From: Lachnospira sp. UBA4346
GTDB taxonomy: Bacteria > Bacillota > Clostridia > Lachnospirales > Lachnospiraceae
NCBI GenBank assembly: GCA_002394205.1
Contig: DGTC01000064.1
Span: 1 to 64,000 of the forward strand
Direction: 5' to 3'
DNA: 64,000 nt
Shown here in pieces: positions 43,488 through 53,234 of this stretch. The notes under the pieces were generated by a model, which worked only from the letters and a program-made list of their open reading frames with translations, was not told the origin of the DNA and did no database searches. The position numbers and the translations under genes are program-made. Position 1 is the stretch's first letter. Each line of letters opens with the position of its first letter.

Positions 43488-43640
43488 TAACGAGCAGTGC
43501 CAAAAAGAAATAACAAATACTCGATGGGAGCTTGCTCACAAGAGAGGATTTGTTATTTCTTTTTGATAGTGCGACTGCACGGATGTGCAAAGAGCGTAGT
43601 GGATTGCGAATCGCACTGCGTAATGTAGTGGGATGCCACA
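43488..43640 (+). repeat. Dispersed hairpin repeat R1, copy b
   Basis: TAACGAGCAGTGCC opens it as in copy a. A perfect 16-bp outer stem follows (AAAAGAAATAACAAAT at 43503-43518 with its complement at 43548-43563). The inner near-palindrome is GGGAGC-TT-GCTCAC, and the block GATAGTGCGAC-CACG comes next. The stem sequence shares nothing with that of copy a. Confidence 0.6.
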
Positions 43641-44176
43641 AGGAAACTTTGACCTAACGGACGGTCAAGAGCCATATCATTATTGTCAAACATGCTTCAT
43701 TTCCTGCTCGCTTCCTCGCGCCTATTGTTGCCAGTCGCGAAAACTCGGGGCAAGCCCCTCAAACAGTTCGCTTTGTGGCAACGCGACTCGAAAGCTCCCG
43801 ACGGAAGCCTCGCAACTGTTTGTCAACAATGAATGTCTCTTTCCCTGTGTATCTTAAGATTTACAAATGTAATTCATAAATGTCGGGCTATAAACAACTA
43901 TAACAATCAATATCCATTGGAATCATTATCACGATGATCCTAATAAATTATAGTTGCAATTTAAACAACCGTTAAATCTTTCACCATTGTATATTCGATT
44001 GAAAACAAATACTTTCCGAACACAGACGTATACTAAAAATTACACGAATGAAATGACACTCAGCAAACGAACAATTAAAAAGAAAAGTTCATATCCGTTC
44101 GAATGGCAATTAATTACATTCGTTAAAGATACCACTACGGAATTACAACAACCTGCCGTCCACACCCACGTCGGCA

Positions 44177-44320
44177 GGTTTGTGGCGATGCCGTAAGTAG
44201 ATGCGCATCAGAGAATACCCTGATTGAATGAAACACAGCAAGCAGGAAAATATTATTTGGATGACTGCAACTTGTCTGAGCCGTAGGCGAATTTGCGTTT
44301 CTACCAGAATTCATCTTTCC
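44177..44320 (+). repeat. Direct repeat R2, first unit
   Basis: GGTTTGTGGCGATGCCG at 44177 and TGTCTGAGCCGTAGGCGA at 44273, 96 bases apart, both recurring in the second unit at the same spacing. It is preceded by a CCTGCCG..CGGCAGG hairpin. The arms around the second block (GCAA..TTGC) are short here. Confidence 0.6.
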
Positions 44321-44387
44321 ATCTCTTCGTCCGTTAAAGCAATCCACTAGGAATAACCAATACAGTCCAACAGCCACCACGCCAAAA

Positions 44388-44531
44388 GGTTTGTGGCGAT
44401 GCCGAAAGTAGCTATGTACCGGAGAATATCCTGATGAAGTAAAATACAGCACAGCGAAAAATAATTTATTTTGAAAGTTCAACTGTCTGAGCCGTAGGCG
44501 AGTTTTGAACTTTCAAAAAAATTCATTTTTC
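44388..44531 (+). repeat. Direct repeat R2, second unit
   Basis: The same 17- and 18-base blocks at 44388 and 44484, 211 bases after the first unit. The second block is the loop of a perfect 14-bp stem (TTTTGAAAGTTCAA at 44469 with its complement at 44505). That stem is unrelated to the sequence in the first unit. Confidence 0.6.
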
Positions 44532-44790
44532 TAGCAGTGCGTACGTATGTCACAAACTTTCCGTTATCTATCAGGCAGAGTTCCTCCACAAACCGAAATT
44601 TATAGTTAAGAATAATCTTAAAGTGGTCGATATACATTTATAGACTATATTACAGAGTGTTTTGAATCAAATCTTTAAAAAATATTGAAAAAAATGTGAA
44701 ATTATTGTAATATAGACAGTAAGTATATTCGTGAGATAAACGATATGCCGCTATAATACGAATTAACGTATGCAAAGGAGAGGTTGATTG

Positions 44791-47700
44791 ATGAAAAAAA
44801 TTGTAAAATTAAGAAAGGGATGGAAGATTCTAGGCGCAGTGCTGTTTGCGGTATTCCTGATAAGTGGGTACATGATATATGCAAGTGCGGCATCGGAAGT
44901 TTCGATGACATTAAGCACAAAGACAGCGACATTGATGCAGGGACAGGATTCTTCGGGTGCTGTTTATATTACAGAAATTACGGGAACCGACGAAAATCGT
45001 TTGGATCCTGATCCGGAAATAAATCATACACCGAATCCGAATAATATAACATGGAAAACATCAAATCCGAATGTTGTAAGTTTTTCAGAGGGTGGTGGAA
45101 GTAATAGTGCAACTGGTAGAAATCCAGTACTTCATGGTGGATTTGCCGGTATTGCAAAATTAACAGCGACATATGTATCTAAAATATATGGTGATAGTGG
45201 TGAAATAGTTACAGAAGAAGCCATTAAGAGTGTATATGCGGATGTTATCGTTCCAATTCATACAACATTAGCTCCAGTAAAGACTGTATATACGGTTGGT
45301 GATTTGATTACAATTGACGCAAATACAAGTAATACGAATCAGATATTCATTTCTTCACAGAATGATGCCAGTGGTACATTAGAAAATGATGGTATTGTAG
45401 AAATTGTTAATGCTACATATAATCAGGTTCAGTTACGAGTTAAGGGTGGTGGTTATACCAAATTAACAGTTCGTACAGTAGATGGTGATGGATATAGTTC
45501 GTTGTCTCAGACTTACGACATTCGAGCAGAAGTCGCATTTGATACATCGAGAGAAAATGCAGCAGGTCATCAGATTAAGACACTTGCATCTGGTGAAAAG
45601 TATATGGTTTTGGATGATACAGATTTTGTAGATTTTAAATATGAAGAAATACCATCAAATGTTATCATTCCAGCAACATCAGGCGTTACATATCGTTCAG
45701 ATAATCCGGCAGTAGCAACAATTAATGTTGGTAATGTTCTTGGTGTACAGACAGGTAAGTCAGTAATTAAGGCAGGTCTTCTTACACAGGATGCAGCTGG
45801 GAATGAAGTGTGGTATACTTCTGATGAAGTTTCTATTATTGTTCCGTTTAAGAAAATGGGAAATGATATTAGAAATATGAATGTAGGAGATACATTACAA
45901 TTAATGACATCAGCAGATCCAAAAACTGTTACATGGACAACAAATAATAATAAAGTTATTGATGTTGATACAACAACAGGATTGGTTAAAGCAGTTGGCG
46001 CAGGTACCGCAATTATTCGTGCAACAAGAGATCAGGATGAGATAAGTACAGTATTTGGTCAGAAAACACAGTTAGTATATGAGATTACAGTAATTGATGG
46101 CTTTGGATTAAGTTTGGATCATGCAACAGTAAATATTGGTGAGTCTTTTGAGTTAGAAGCATTGATTACAAATGATATTTCGAAGTATCCGGTTGTATTT
46201 GATCCTCAGAATCAGCCAAATGCTTTGGGAGAAGTATCTCAGCAACCGCTTGTTGAATTAAAACAAGAAGGAAAGATTGTTACTGTAACAGGTAAAAAGT
46301 CAGGTACAGTCAAGATTGTTGCAACACAGAATATTAATGGTGTCATCAAAACAGCCTCATGTATAGTATATGTTACTACACCTGTAGGTGAAATTAGTAT
46401 TAATCCGGATAAAATTGAAATTGAACGTGGAAAAGAAGATACAGTTCAGGTATTGTTTAATCCATCAGGTCCAACAAACAATAATGTATTATGGTTTACT
46501 TCAAATCCAAAGATTGCAGAAGTAAATGGTGATAATTATACGGCAACAATCAAGGGTGTATCTGGTGGTTCGGCTACAATTTCAGTTATTTCAGAAGATG
46601 GATTGAAAATTGCAACTTGTGATGTATATATTAGAGAACCGGTAACTGGTGTTACACTGAATGAAACGTCAGTAACATCATCTATGGCAGTTGGTCAGTA
46701 TCAGTTGAAGGCAACTGTTAATCCGGAAGGTGATGGTGTTAATAGAAATGTTACCTGGTCATCTTCAAATGAAGCAGTGGCGACAGTAGATGAAACAGGT
46801 CTTGTACATTTTGTAAGCCCAGGACATGCAACGATTGTATGTAAAACAGAAGAAGGCGGATATATTGCAATGTGTAATATATCAATTAGTATTCCAATTG
46901 CATCTATTACATTGGATCATACAGATGAAATCATGCGTGTAGGTGATACATTAAGAATTACAGGTGCTGTAGAGCCAATTGAAGCGTCAGATAAGACACT
47001 CGTTTGGGAAACATCAAATCCGAATGTATGTATTGTAGATTCAACAGGTTTTGTACAGGCAGTAGGTGTTGGTAGCTGTACAATCTTGTGTAAATCGTAC
47101 GATAACGGTGGCGCATCGGCAATGTGTAATATTTATGTAAAACAGCCGGTTAAAGAAGTTCGTCTAAATGTAAATGAAATTACGGTTCGAAAAGGACAGG
47201 TATTTTGGTTAAATGCAACATGTCTTCCAGAAAATGCAGATAATAAAATTTGTACATGGAAGAGTGATGATGAAGAAGTATGTACAGTTGAACCGGATGG
47301 TAAGGTTACAGCAGTAGGAGCAGGTAAGACCTCGATTACTGTTACCAATGAAGATAGTGGTAAAATAGCCTTCTGTGTTGTTACGGTAACGCAGCCGATT
47401 ACCGGTATTAAGTTGAATTCTGAATATCAGCAGTTATGGGTAGGAGCCAAATATGCAGTTATTCCTGTGATTGAACCATATGATGCAGAAAATAAGAAAG
47501 TAACATATCTCTCAAGTGATCCGGAAGTTGCTTCGGTTGATGAGAATGGTATTGTAACAGCATTAAAAGGTGGTAGTACCGTTATTGAGGTTACAACAGA
47601 TGAATTAAAGCTGACAGCTGCATGTACGATTGATGTCAAAGAATATGTATCCAATATTACGTTAAGTGAAACAAATAAATTTATGAATATTGGCGCAACG

Positions 47701-48624
47701 GGAACATTAATTGCAACAGTAGGCAGTGATACGGCTACGAATAAAAATATTGTATGGTCTTCATCTGATTATGGAATTGTCAGTGTAGATGGAGAAGGAA
47801 ATTTATTTGCAAATTCGCCAGGTGTTGCAGTTATTACGGCAACAGCGGCAGATGGAAGTGGAGTTACAGCCTCATGTACAATTCAGGTTGTTAATCCGGT
47901 ACGATCTATTACAATTGAGCCGGATACAGTTCGTTTGTTAGTAGGCGATTCTGCAAGAGTACGAGCAGTTATTGAACCGGAAGATGCAACAATTCAGGAT
48001 GTTACCTGGGTATCATCAAATGAAGCAGTAGCAACAGTTGATGAATCAGGTGAAATCTTTGCGTTGGGAACAGGTAAATGTAAAGTAACAGCAATTTCAA
48101 GAGATGGAAATGAAATCAAAGGCGTATGTTGGGTTTATGTAACACCGGTTATTAATATTTCATCTGTAAAGATTAATTCAAGTGATATTTATATGCTTGC
48201 TGGTAAATCAAGACAGTTAAGTGTTCGGATTCGTCCAAGATTGAATACAGATTCATACGAATGGTATTCAACAGATACTGGAATTGTAGTGGTTGATCAG
48301 GATGGTGTTATCACAACGGTAGGACCTGGTACAGCAGATGTTGTTGTTGAGAGTGATGCAACAGGTGTATCATCAACATGTAGAGTACATTCATTAGGAA
48401 TTAGCAAGAGTTATATTTCTTTAGAGCAATATGATCAGTTCTGGTTGGATGTTATTGGTTTGGGTGAAAATGATCGTATAACATGGAGAAGTAGTAACCC
48501 GAGAGTATGTACAGTTACGAATACTGGTGAAGTAGTAGCACGTATGGCTGGTACGACAACAGTTACTGCAGTTGTACACAATAAGACACTTACATGTACG
48601 GTAAGAGTTACAAATTTTAGATAG
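44791..48624 (+). CDS. Large secreted protein with about 12 BIG2 (Ig-like) repeats
   Basis: A 1277-aa surface or secreted protein. A basic N-terminus and one hydrophobic segment (about residues 11-33, ILGAVLFAVFLISGYMIYASA) form a signal peptide or anchor. The rest is about twelve bacterial Ig-like group 2 modules, recognised by the recurring W/Y-x-[ST]-[SN]-[ND]-x-x-[VI]-x-x-V-D-x-x-G pattern (for example VTWSSSNEAVATVDETG). BIG2 modules act as spacers or adhesive units in surface proteins. No LPXTG, enzyme domain or S-layer domain is seen. GGAGAGG precedes ATG 44791, with a TTG directly before it. Confidence 0.85.
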   Translation: MKKIVKLRKGWKILGAVLFAVFLISGYMIYASAASEVSMTLSTKTATLMQGQDSSGAVYITEITGTDENRLDPDPEINHTPNPNNITWKTSNPNVVSFSEGGGSNSATGRNPVLHGGFAGIAKLTATYVSKIYGDSGEIVTEEAIKSVYADVIVPIHTTLAPVKTVYTVGDLITIDANTSNTNQIFISSQNDASGTLENDGIVEIVNATYNQVQLRVKGGGYTKLTVRTVDGDGYSSLSQTYDIRAEVAFDTSRENAAGHQIKTLASGEKYMVLDDTDFVDFKYEEIPSNVIIPATSGVTYRSDNPAVATINVGNVLGVQTGKSVIKAGLLTQDAAGNEVWYTSDEVSIIVPFKKMGNDIRNMNVGDTLQLMTSADPKTVTWTTNNNKVIDVDTTTGLVKAVGAGTAIIRATRDQDEISTVFGQKTQLVYEITVIDGFGLSLDHATVNIGESFELEALITNDISKYPVVFDPQNQPNALGEVSQQPLVELKQEGKIVTVTGKKSGTVKIVATQNINGVIKTASCIVYVTTPVGEISINPDKIEIERGKEDTVQVLFNPSGPTNNNVLWFTSNPKIAEVNGDNYTATIKGVSGGSATISVISEDGLKIATCDVYIREPVTGVTLNETSVTSSMAVGQYQLKATVNPEGDGVNRNVTWSSSNEAVATVDETGLVHFVSPGHATIVCKTEEGGYIAMCNISISIPIASITLDHTDEIMRVGDTLRITGAVEPIEASDKTLVWETSNPNVCIVDSTGFVQAVGVGSCTILCKSYDNGGASAMCNIYVKQPVKEVRLNVNEITVRKGQVFWLNATCLPENADNKICTWKSDDEEVCTVEPDGKVTAVGAGKTSITVTNEDSGKIAFCVVTVTQPITGIKLNSEYQQLWVGAKYAVIPVIEPYDAENKKVTYLSSDPEVASVDENGIVTALKGGSTVIEVTTDELKLTAACTIDVKEYVSNITLSETNKFMNIGATGTLIATVGSDTATNKNIVWSSSDYGIVSVDGEGNLFANSPGVAVITATAADGSGVTASCTIQVVNPVRSITIEPDTVRLLVGDSARVRAVIEPEDATIQDVTWVSSNEAVATVDESGEIFALGTGKCKVTAISRDGNEIKGVCWVYVTPVINISSVKINSSDIYMLAGKSRQLSVRIRPRLNTDSYEWYSTDTGIVVVDQDGVITTVGPGTADVVVESDATGVSSTCRVHSLGISKSYISLEQYDQFWLDVIGLGENDRITWRSSNPRVCTVTNTGEVVARMAGTTTVTAVVHNKTLTCTVRVTNFR

Positions 48625-48648
48625 TTATTTCTAAGTAAAAATAAAATG

Positions 48649-48691
48649 AAGGCATTATTCTAGTAGCTGATATTAGAATAATGCCTTTTTT
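48649..48691 (+). terminator. Terminator after the BIG2 gene
   Basis: AAGGCATTATTCTA and TAGAATAATGCCTT pair, followed by TTTT. Confidence 0.88.
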
Positions 48692-48713
48692 GAACAATGG
48701 GAAAAAGGTTTAT

Positions 48714-48799
48714 AACAAAAAAGAAACGCATTGCTGATGTATTAACAATGCGTTTCCTAAATATGAGGGGGGAGATAGAAAGAATATCTTTGCTATCTG
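48714..48799 (-). ncRNA. Candidate small RNA with C-rich (anti-Shine-Dalgarno) single strand
   Basis: Read on the minus strand: a 5' hairpin AGATAG-C-AAAGA-TAT-TCTTT-CTATCT (48798-48773), an unpaired stretch with six C (48772-48767), then an intrinsic terminator GAAACGCATTG/CAATGCGTTTC (48756-48723) followed by six T. TATAAT lies just upstream (48807-48802). This is the layout of Firmicute regulatory RNAs such as the RsaE/RoxS type, but no sequence match is claimed. No minus-strand gene explains the terminator. Confidence 0.45.
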
Positions 48800-49005
48800 T
48801 AATTATAATATACTATAATTATGATGAAACTATGTATAAATTATAAAAGAAGAATAAAATATATGAATGATGTATAACAATTATATATGGTATATGTGAA
48901 GCATAAGTTTATTGCTTAATGAAAAAAAATATGGTATTATTAAAATATCTAAATTTAATTATAGTGGATGCATTTACATATATATTTTATAGAATGGGGA
49001 TTGAA

Positions 49006-50634
49006 ATGGATAATGGAATCACAAAAGAAGTAGATCAAAAAAAAGTAAAAGACATACTTCATGCAGAAAATTCGCATACACAGAGAATTGATCGTGAGTC
49101 CATTCATGAAATGTTGGATCCCAAAGGGGAAGATACACAAAAATCAATAAATAGATATCAGAATGAATTAGAAACTGGACAAAATGCAAATTTGGAAAAG
49201 CAATTAGAAGAATCCATTCAAAAACTGGTTGAGAATGAAGTTAATGTTGCAAGAGCTAGTTTATACACTCAAAAACATCGCTATGATGAAGAAACAGTAA
49301 AAGGACAAGAAAGCAGAATAAATTCTTTTGTACAAGGAAATCCTGCATCAAAAGATGACGTATCTAAATATAAAAAGGTACAGTCTGACAGACATGATAC
49401 AAATGAAAAAAAGTCAAACAATACATTTCTTGTATTTGTTAAAAAAAATCTTTATTTGATTATTGGAATTATTATACTTGCAATAATATGTATAATTGTA
49501 GCTGTTACTAATTATAATAAAAAACATTCGTACCGTTATATGTATGAGAGCGCACAGAATTACGAGAAAAATGGACAGTATGAAGAAGCAATTTCGTACT
49601 ACGAAAAAGCATTGATATTACATAACGATAATCAGAATACAATTCTTTATGATTTATATGACTGTTATCAAGCGGTAGGAAATCAGGTGGAAACAAAAAA
49701 TATTTTAACGGAGATTATTCGCAGCAGCATTAATACAGAAAAGGCATATATGGCTTTATCTGAAATTTATCAAAGAGAATCGGATGGCGAAGCAATTAAT
49801 AAGCTAATTGCCGATTGTCATGATAATGTAATTAAAGATAAATTGCGTAAATATCAACCGGATAAACCGATGGCATCACAATCATCAGGTGTCTATTATA
49901 ATGAATTGTCAATTGATTTATCTGTGATAAGTGACAATGACATTTATTATACATTAGATGGGAATAGACCATCAAAAGATAGTTCATTATATGAAGATAA
50001 AATTATTTTAACAGAAGGAAAAACAGTATTGTCAGCCATTGCTGTAAATGATATAGGAGTATATAGTGATGTAGCAGAATGGCAATATGAATTAGAAAAG
50101 CATGCACCTGATATGCCGCAGATTTTATTGGAGTCAGGAACATATTCCTACGGACAGACGGTTGATGTTCAAAAGGCAGATGATGCAGATAATATCTATT
50201 ATACGTTAGATGATTCTACTCCAACGACAGAAGATGCTCTATATACGGATTCTGTTCTGCTTCCTGAAGGAAATATTATTTTCTCTATTGTTGAGTTTAA
50301 TCAATATGGATTGGCAAGTTCAGTTGTAAAACGTAATTTTATTATAGAACCGGAAAAAGTCTATACATTTGAAGAAGCCAAAGGAATTCTGCAGGCAAAA
50401 ATGCAGCAGAACGGACTGCTTCGCATGGATGGTATGACACAGGATGGTGGAAGTGTTAATTATATTTATCAGGCAAAGCAGACGATAGATGCAGTAGAAG
50501 TATATAATATCAGGTTTGATATTAAAAAAGATGGACATACATACACAGCAGGGTATTATGGTGTTGGTGTAAAAAATGGAGAATGTTATCAGATATCAGG
50601 TATTAACGGTTCCGTAACCTTAGAGGGATATTAA
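49006..50634 (+). CDS. Membrane protein with TPR and two chitobiase-type C-terminal (CHB_HEX_C) domains
   Basis: A 542-aa protein. Charged cytoplasmic N-terminus (about residues 1-145), one membrane helix (about 148-170), TPR-like helices (YESAQNYEKNGQYEEAISYY, about 180-200), then two CHB_HEX_C-like beta modules (NDIYYTLDGNRPSKDSSLY and DNIYYTLDDSTPTTEDALY) and a C-terminal domain of about 90 residues (YTFEEAKGILQAKM...). Relatives in Lachnospiraceae usually start with a zinc ribbon, absent here. Start 49006, after GGGG, is chosen; a start 29 codons upstream has no ribosome site. Possibly an envelope-sensing or assembly protein alongside the BIG2 gene. Confidence 0.65.
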   Translation: MDNGITKEVDQKKVKDILHAENSHTQRIDRESIHEMLDPKGEDTQKSINRYQNELETGQNANLEKQLEESIQKLVENEVNVARASLYTQKHRYDEETVKGQESRINSFVQGNPASKDDVSKYKKVQSDRHDTNEKKSNNTFLVFVKKNLYLIIGIIILAIICIIVAVTNYNKKHSYRYMYESAQNYEKNGQYEEAISYYEKALILHNDNQNTILYDLYDCYQAVGNQVETKNILTEIIRSSINTEKAYMALSEIYQRESDGEAINKLIADCHDNVIKDKLRKYQPDKPMASQSSGVYYNELSIDLSVISDNDIYYTLDGNRPSKDSSLYEDKIILTEGKTVLSAIAVNDIGVYSDVAEWQYELEKHAPDMPQILLESGTYSYGQTVDVQKADDADNIYYTLDDSTPTTEDALYTDSVLLPEGNIIFSIVEFNQYGLASSVVKRNFIIEPEKVYTFEEAKGILQAKMQQNGLLRMDGMTQDGGSVNYIYQAKQTIDAVEVYNIRFDIKKDGHTYTAGYYGVGVKNGECYQISGINGSVTLEGY

Positions 50635-50734
50635 TAAGTATGCAAATGTGTAATGCACATTCTTGTATAAATAAAATTGGTAACGTGTGGCAATCAAAAT
50701 ATACACGAATATAAGGTATTGAAAGGGGTACAAA

Positions 50735-51619
50735 ATGTATAAGATTCAAAAAGCTGAGAGATTATCAGAAAAGATTTTTTTGATGGATGTAGAAGCACCA
50801 AGAGTTGCAAAACATTGTCAGCCAGGACAGTTTATCATCGTTAAAATGGATGAGAAAGGTGAGCGTATTCCACTTACAATATGCGATTATGACAGAGAAA
50901 AGGGACTTGTTACAATCGTATTTCAGATTGTTGGTGCATCTACAGAAAAGATGGCAAAGTTACAGGCAGGAGATTCATTTTCAGATTTTGTAGGTCCGCT
51001 CGGATGTGCATCTGAATTAATCCATACAGATATTGATGAACTCAAGAAAAAGAAGATTGTGTTCATTGCAGGTGGTGTGGGTACTGCTCCTGTATATCCG
51101 CAGGTAAAGTGGCTTCATGAGCATGGCGTTGATGCAGATGTTATTGTCGGTGCAAAAACAAAAGAATTAATTATGTTAGAAGATGAAATGAAAGCAGTAG
51201 CTGGAAATCTTTACATTACAACAGATGACGGCAGTTATGTTCGTAAGGGTATGGGTACAGATGTGTTAAAAAACCTTGTGAATAAAGAAGGAAAGAAATA
51301 TGATTTATGTATTGCTATTGGACCATTGATTATGATGAAATTTGTCTGTCTTTTAACAAAAGAACTTGGTATCCCAACAGTTGTCAGCATGAATCCAATT
51401 ATGGTAGATGGAACAGGTATGTGTGGTGCATGTCGTCTTCAGGTAGGTGACGAAATTAAGTTCGCATGTGTAGATGGACCAGAATTTGACGGACACAAAG
51501 TTGATTTTGATCAGGCGATGAAGCGTCAGCAGATGTATAAGACAGAAGAAGGTCGTGCAATGCTGAAGTTGCAGGAAGGTGATACACATCACGGTGGATG
51601 TGGCAATTGTAACGAGTAG
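50735..51619 (+). CDS. nfnA: NfnA: NADH/ferredoxin-NADP reductase subunit alpha
   Basis: A 294-aa FAD- and [2Fe-2S]-binding protein of the dihydroorotate-dehydrogenase electron-transfer (PyrK-like) family. FAD region: RIPLTICDYDREKG (about residues 44-57). NAD region: IVFIAGGVGTAPVYPQ (about 105-120). C-terminal [2Fe-2S] ligands: MCGACRLQVG then FACVDGPEF (about 229-250). The tail HHGGCGNCNE is cysteine-rich. With the next gene it forms NfnAB, which couples NADH and reduced ferredoxin oxidation to NADP reduction by electron bifurcation. AAAGGGG precedes the ATG. Confidence 0.9.
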   Translation: MYKIQKAERLSEKIFLMDVEAPRVAKHCQPGQFIIVKMDEKGERIPLTICDYDREKGLVTIVFQIVGASTEKMAKLQAGDSFSDFVGPLGCASELIHTDIDELKKKKIVFIAGGVGTAPVYPQVKWLHEHGVDADVIVGAKTKELIMLEDEMKAVAGNLYITTDDGSYVRKGMGTDVLKNLVNKEGKKYDLCIAIGPLIMMKFVCLLTKELGIPTVVSMNPIMVDGTGMCGACRLQVGDEIKFACVDGPEFDGHKVDFDQAMKRQQMYKTEEGRAMLKLQEGDTHHGGCGNCNE

Positions 51620-51693
51620 GAACATTTGAAATAAGCTTCTAAGAACAAGTTTTTTAGAAGTGTGATAAATAAAATATTGGAGGTTATCAACAA

Positions 51694-53079
51694 ATGGACG
51701 TAATGAAAAAAGTGCCTGTTAGAGAGCAGGAGCCAAACGTTAGAAATAAGAACTTTGATGAAGTATGTCTTGGATATAACGAAGATGAAGCTGTTGAAGA
51801 AGCTACTAGATGTTTGAACTGTAAAAATGCTAGATGTATTCAGGGATGTCCAGTATCTATTAATATTCCAGAATTTATTCATCATGTAACAGAACATAAA
51901 TTTGAAGAAGCATATAAGACAATTGGTCAGTCATCTGCATTGCCGGCAGTTTGTGGTCGTGTCTGTCCACAGGAGAGCCAGTGTGAAGGTGTATGTATTC
52001 GTGGAATCAAGGGAGAAGCGATTTCAATTGGTAAGTTGGAGCGTTTTGTTGCTGATTGGGCAAGAGAAAATGATGTTAAGCCAGAAAAAGCAAAAGAGAT
52101 GAACGGTAAAAAGGTAGCAGTTATTGGTTCAGGTCCTTCCGGTCTTACATGTGCAGGAGATCTTGCTAAATTAGGATATGATGTAACAATTTTTGAAGCA
52201 CTTCACGAAGCAGGTGGTGTATTAGTATATGGTATTCCAGAATTCCGTCTTCCAAAGTCAACAGTTGTTGCACATGAAATTGAAAATGTAAAGAGTTTAG
52301 GCGTTAAGATTGAAACAAATGTTGTTATTGGAAAGTCTATGACAATTGATCAGTTGATTGATGAAGAAGGCTTTGATGCCGTATATATCGGTTCAGGTGC
52401 AGGTTTGCCTAGATTTATGGGAATTCCGGGTGAAAATGCAAATGGCGTATTCTCTGCAAATGAATACTTAACAAGAAGTAACTTGATGAAAGCATTTAAG
52501 GATGATTATGATACACCAATCGCACGCTTTAAGAAAGTTGCAGTTGTTGGCGGTGGTAATGTTGCAATGGATGCTGCAAGAACAGCACTTCGTCTTGGTG
52601 CAGAGGTACATATTGTGTACAGACGTAGTGAAGAAGAACTGCCTGCAAGAGCGGAAGAAGTACATCATGCAAAAGAAGAAGGAATTGTATTTGACCTCCT
52701 TACAAATCCAACAGAAATTCTTGTTGATGAAAATGGTTGGGTTAAAGGCATTAAGTGCGTAAAGATGGAACTTGGAGAACCGGATGCATCCGGAAGAAGA
52801 AGACCGGTTGAAGTTGAAGGTTCGGAATTTGAAATGGAATTGGATGCGGTGATTATGTCACTTGGTACATCGCCAAATCCATTGATTCATTCAACAACAG
52901 AAGGCCTGGAAGTAAATAAGAGACAGTGTATCATCGCAGAAGAAGAGACTGGTAAGACGACGAAGACGGGGGTCTATGCCGGTGGTGATGCGGTAACAGG
53001 AGCTGCTACAGTTATCCTTGCAATGGGAGCAGGAAAAGCAGGAGCAAAGGGTATTCATGAATACCTTTCAAATAAGTAA
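51694..53079 (+). CDS. nfnB: NfnB: NADPH-dependent glutamate-synthase-like subunit beta (annotated gltA)
   Basis: A 461-aa flavoprotein homologous to GltD. N-terminal cluster ligands CLNCKNARCIQGCPV (about residues 34-48) and CGRVCPQESQCEGVC (about 87-101). FAD fold VIGSGPSGLTCAGDL (about 145-159) and NADP fold VVGGGNVAMDAARTA (about 283-297). The 74-base spacing to nfnA and the absence of a GltB partner argue for NfnAB rather than a second glutamate synthase. GGAGG precedes the ATG. Supplies NADPH from the same ferredoxin pool that Rnf, just downstream, uses. Confidence 0.9.
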   Translation: MDVMKKVPVREQEPNVRNKNFDEVCLGYNEDEAVEEATRCLNCKNARCIQGCPVSINIPEFIHHVTEHKFEEAYKTIGQSSALPAVCGRVCPQESQCEGVCIRGIKGEAISIGKLERFVADWARENDVKPEKAKEMNGKKVAVIGSGPSGLTCAGDLAKLGYDVTIFEALHEAGGVLVYGIPEFRLPKSTVVAHEIENVKSLGVKIETNVVIGKSMTIDQLIDEEGFDAVYIGSGAGLPRFMGIPGENANGVFSANEYLTRSNLMKAFKDDYDTPIARFKKVAVVGGGNVAMDAARTALRLGAEVHIVYRRSEEELPARAEEVHHAKEEGIVFDLLTNPTEILVDENGWVKGIKCVKMELGEPDASGRRRPVEVEGSEFEMELDAVIMSLGTSPNPLIHSTTEGLEVNKRQCIIAEEETGKTTKTGVYAGGDAVTGAATVILAMGAGKAGAKGIHEYLSNK

Positions 53080-53103
53080 GAATTTGAATAATTAGCAAAA
53101 ATA

Positions 53104-53154
53104 AAGGGACAATTACGTACATTAAAGATTAGCAATGTACATAATTGTCCTTTT
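53104..53154 (+). terminator. Terminator after nfnAB
   Basis: AAAGGGACAATTACGTACATT pairs imperfectly with AATGTACATAATTGTCC, then TTTT. Confidence 0.8.
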
Positions 53155-53234
53155 GTATTGTAAAATTTTTTTCGTAAATTGAAACTTATTGATAAAAAAT
53201 ATTAAATAGTAATAAACTCTTCAAAAACACTATT

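Larger units (their letters stand above)
43297..44790. other. 1.5-kb gene-free, repeat-rich region
   Basis: No credible gene on either strand. It holds R1 copy b (43488), a locally GC-rich stretch of nested inverted repeats (about 43700-43860, with TTGTTGCCAGTCGCG-like and GGCAACGCGACT-like arms), and two R2 units (44177-44350 and 44388-44540). The short frames here end quickly and have no ribosome sites. The large BIG2-repeat gene begins at its right end. Confidence 0.6.

Noticed and set aside
51694..53079. Second glutamate synthase small subunit
   Set aside because: There is no large subunit nearby. Its neighbour is an NfnA-type FAD/[2Fe-2S] protein, so NfnB is the better assignment despite the common gltA label.
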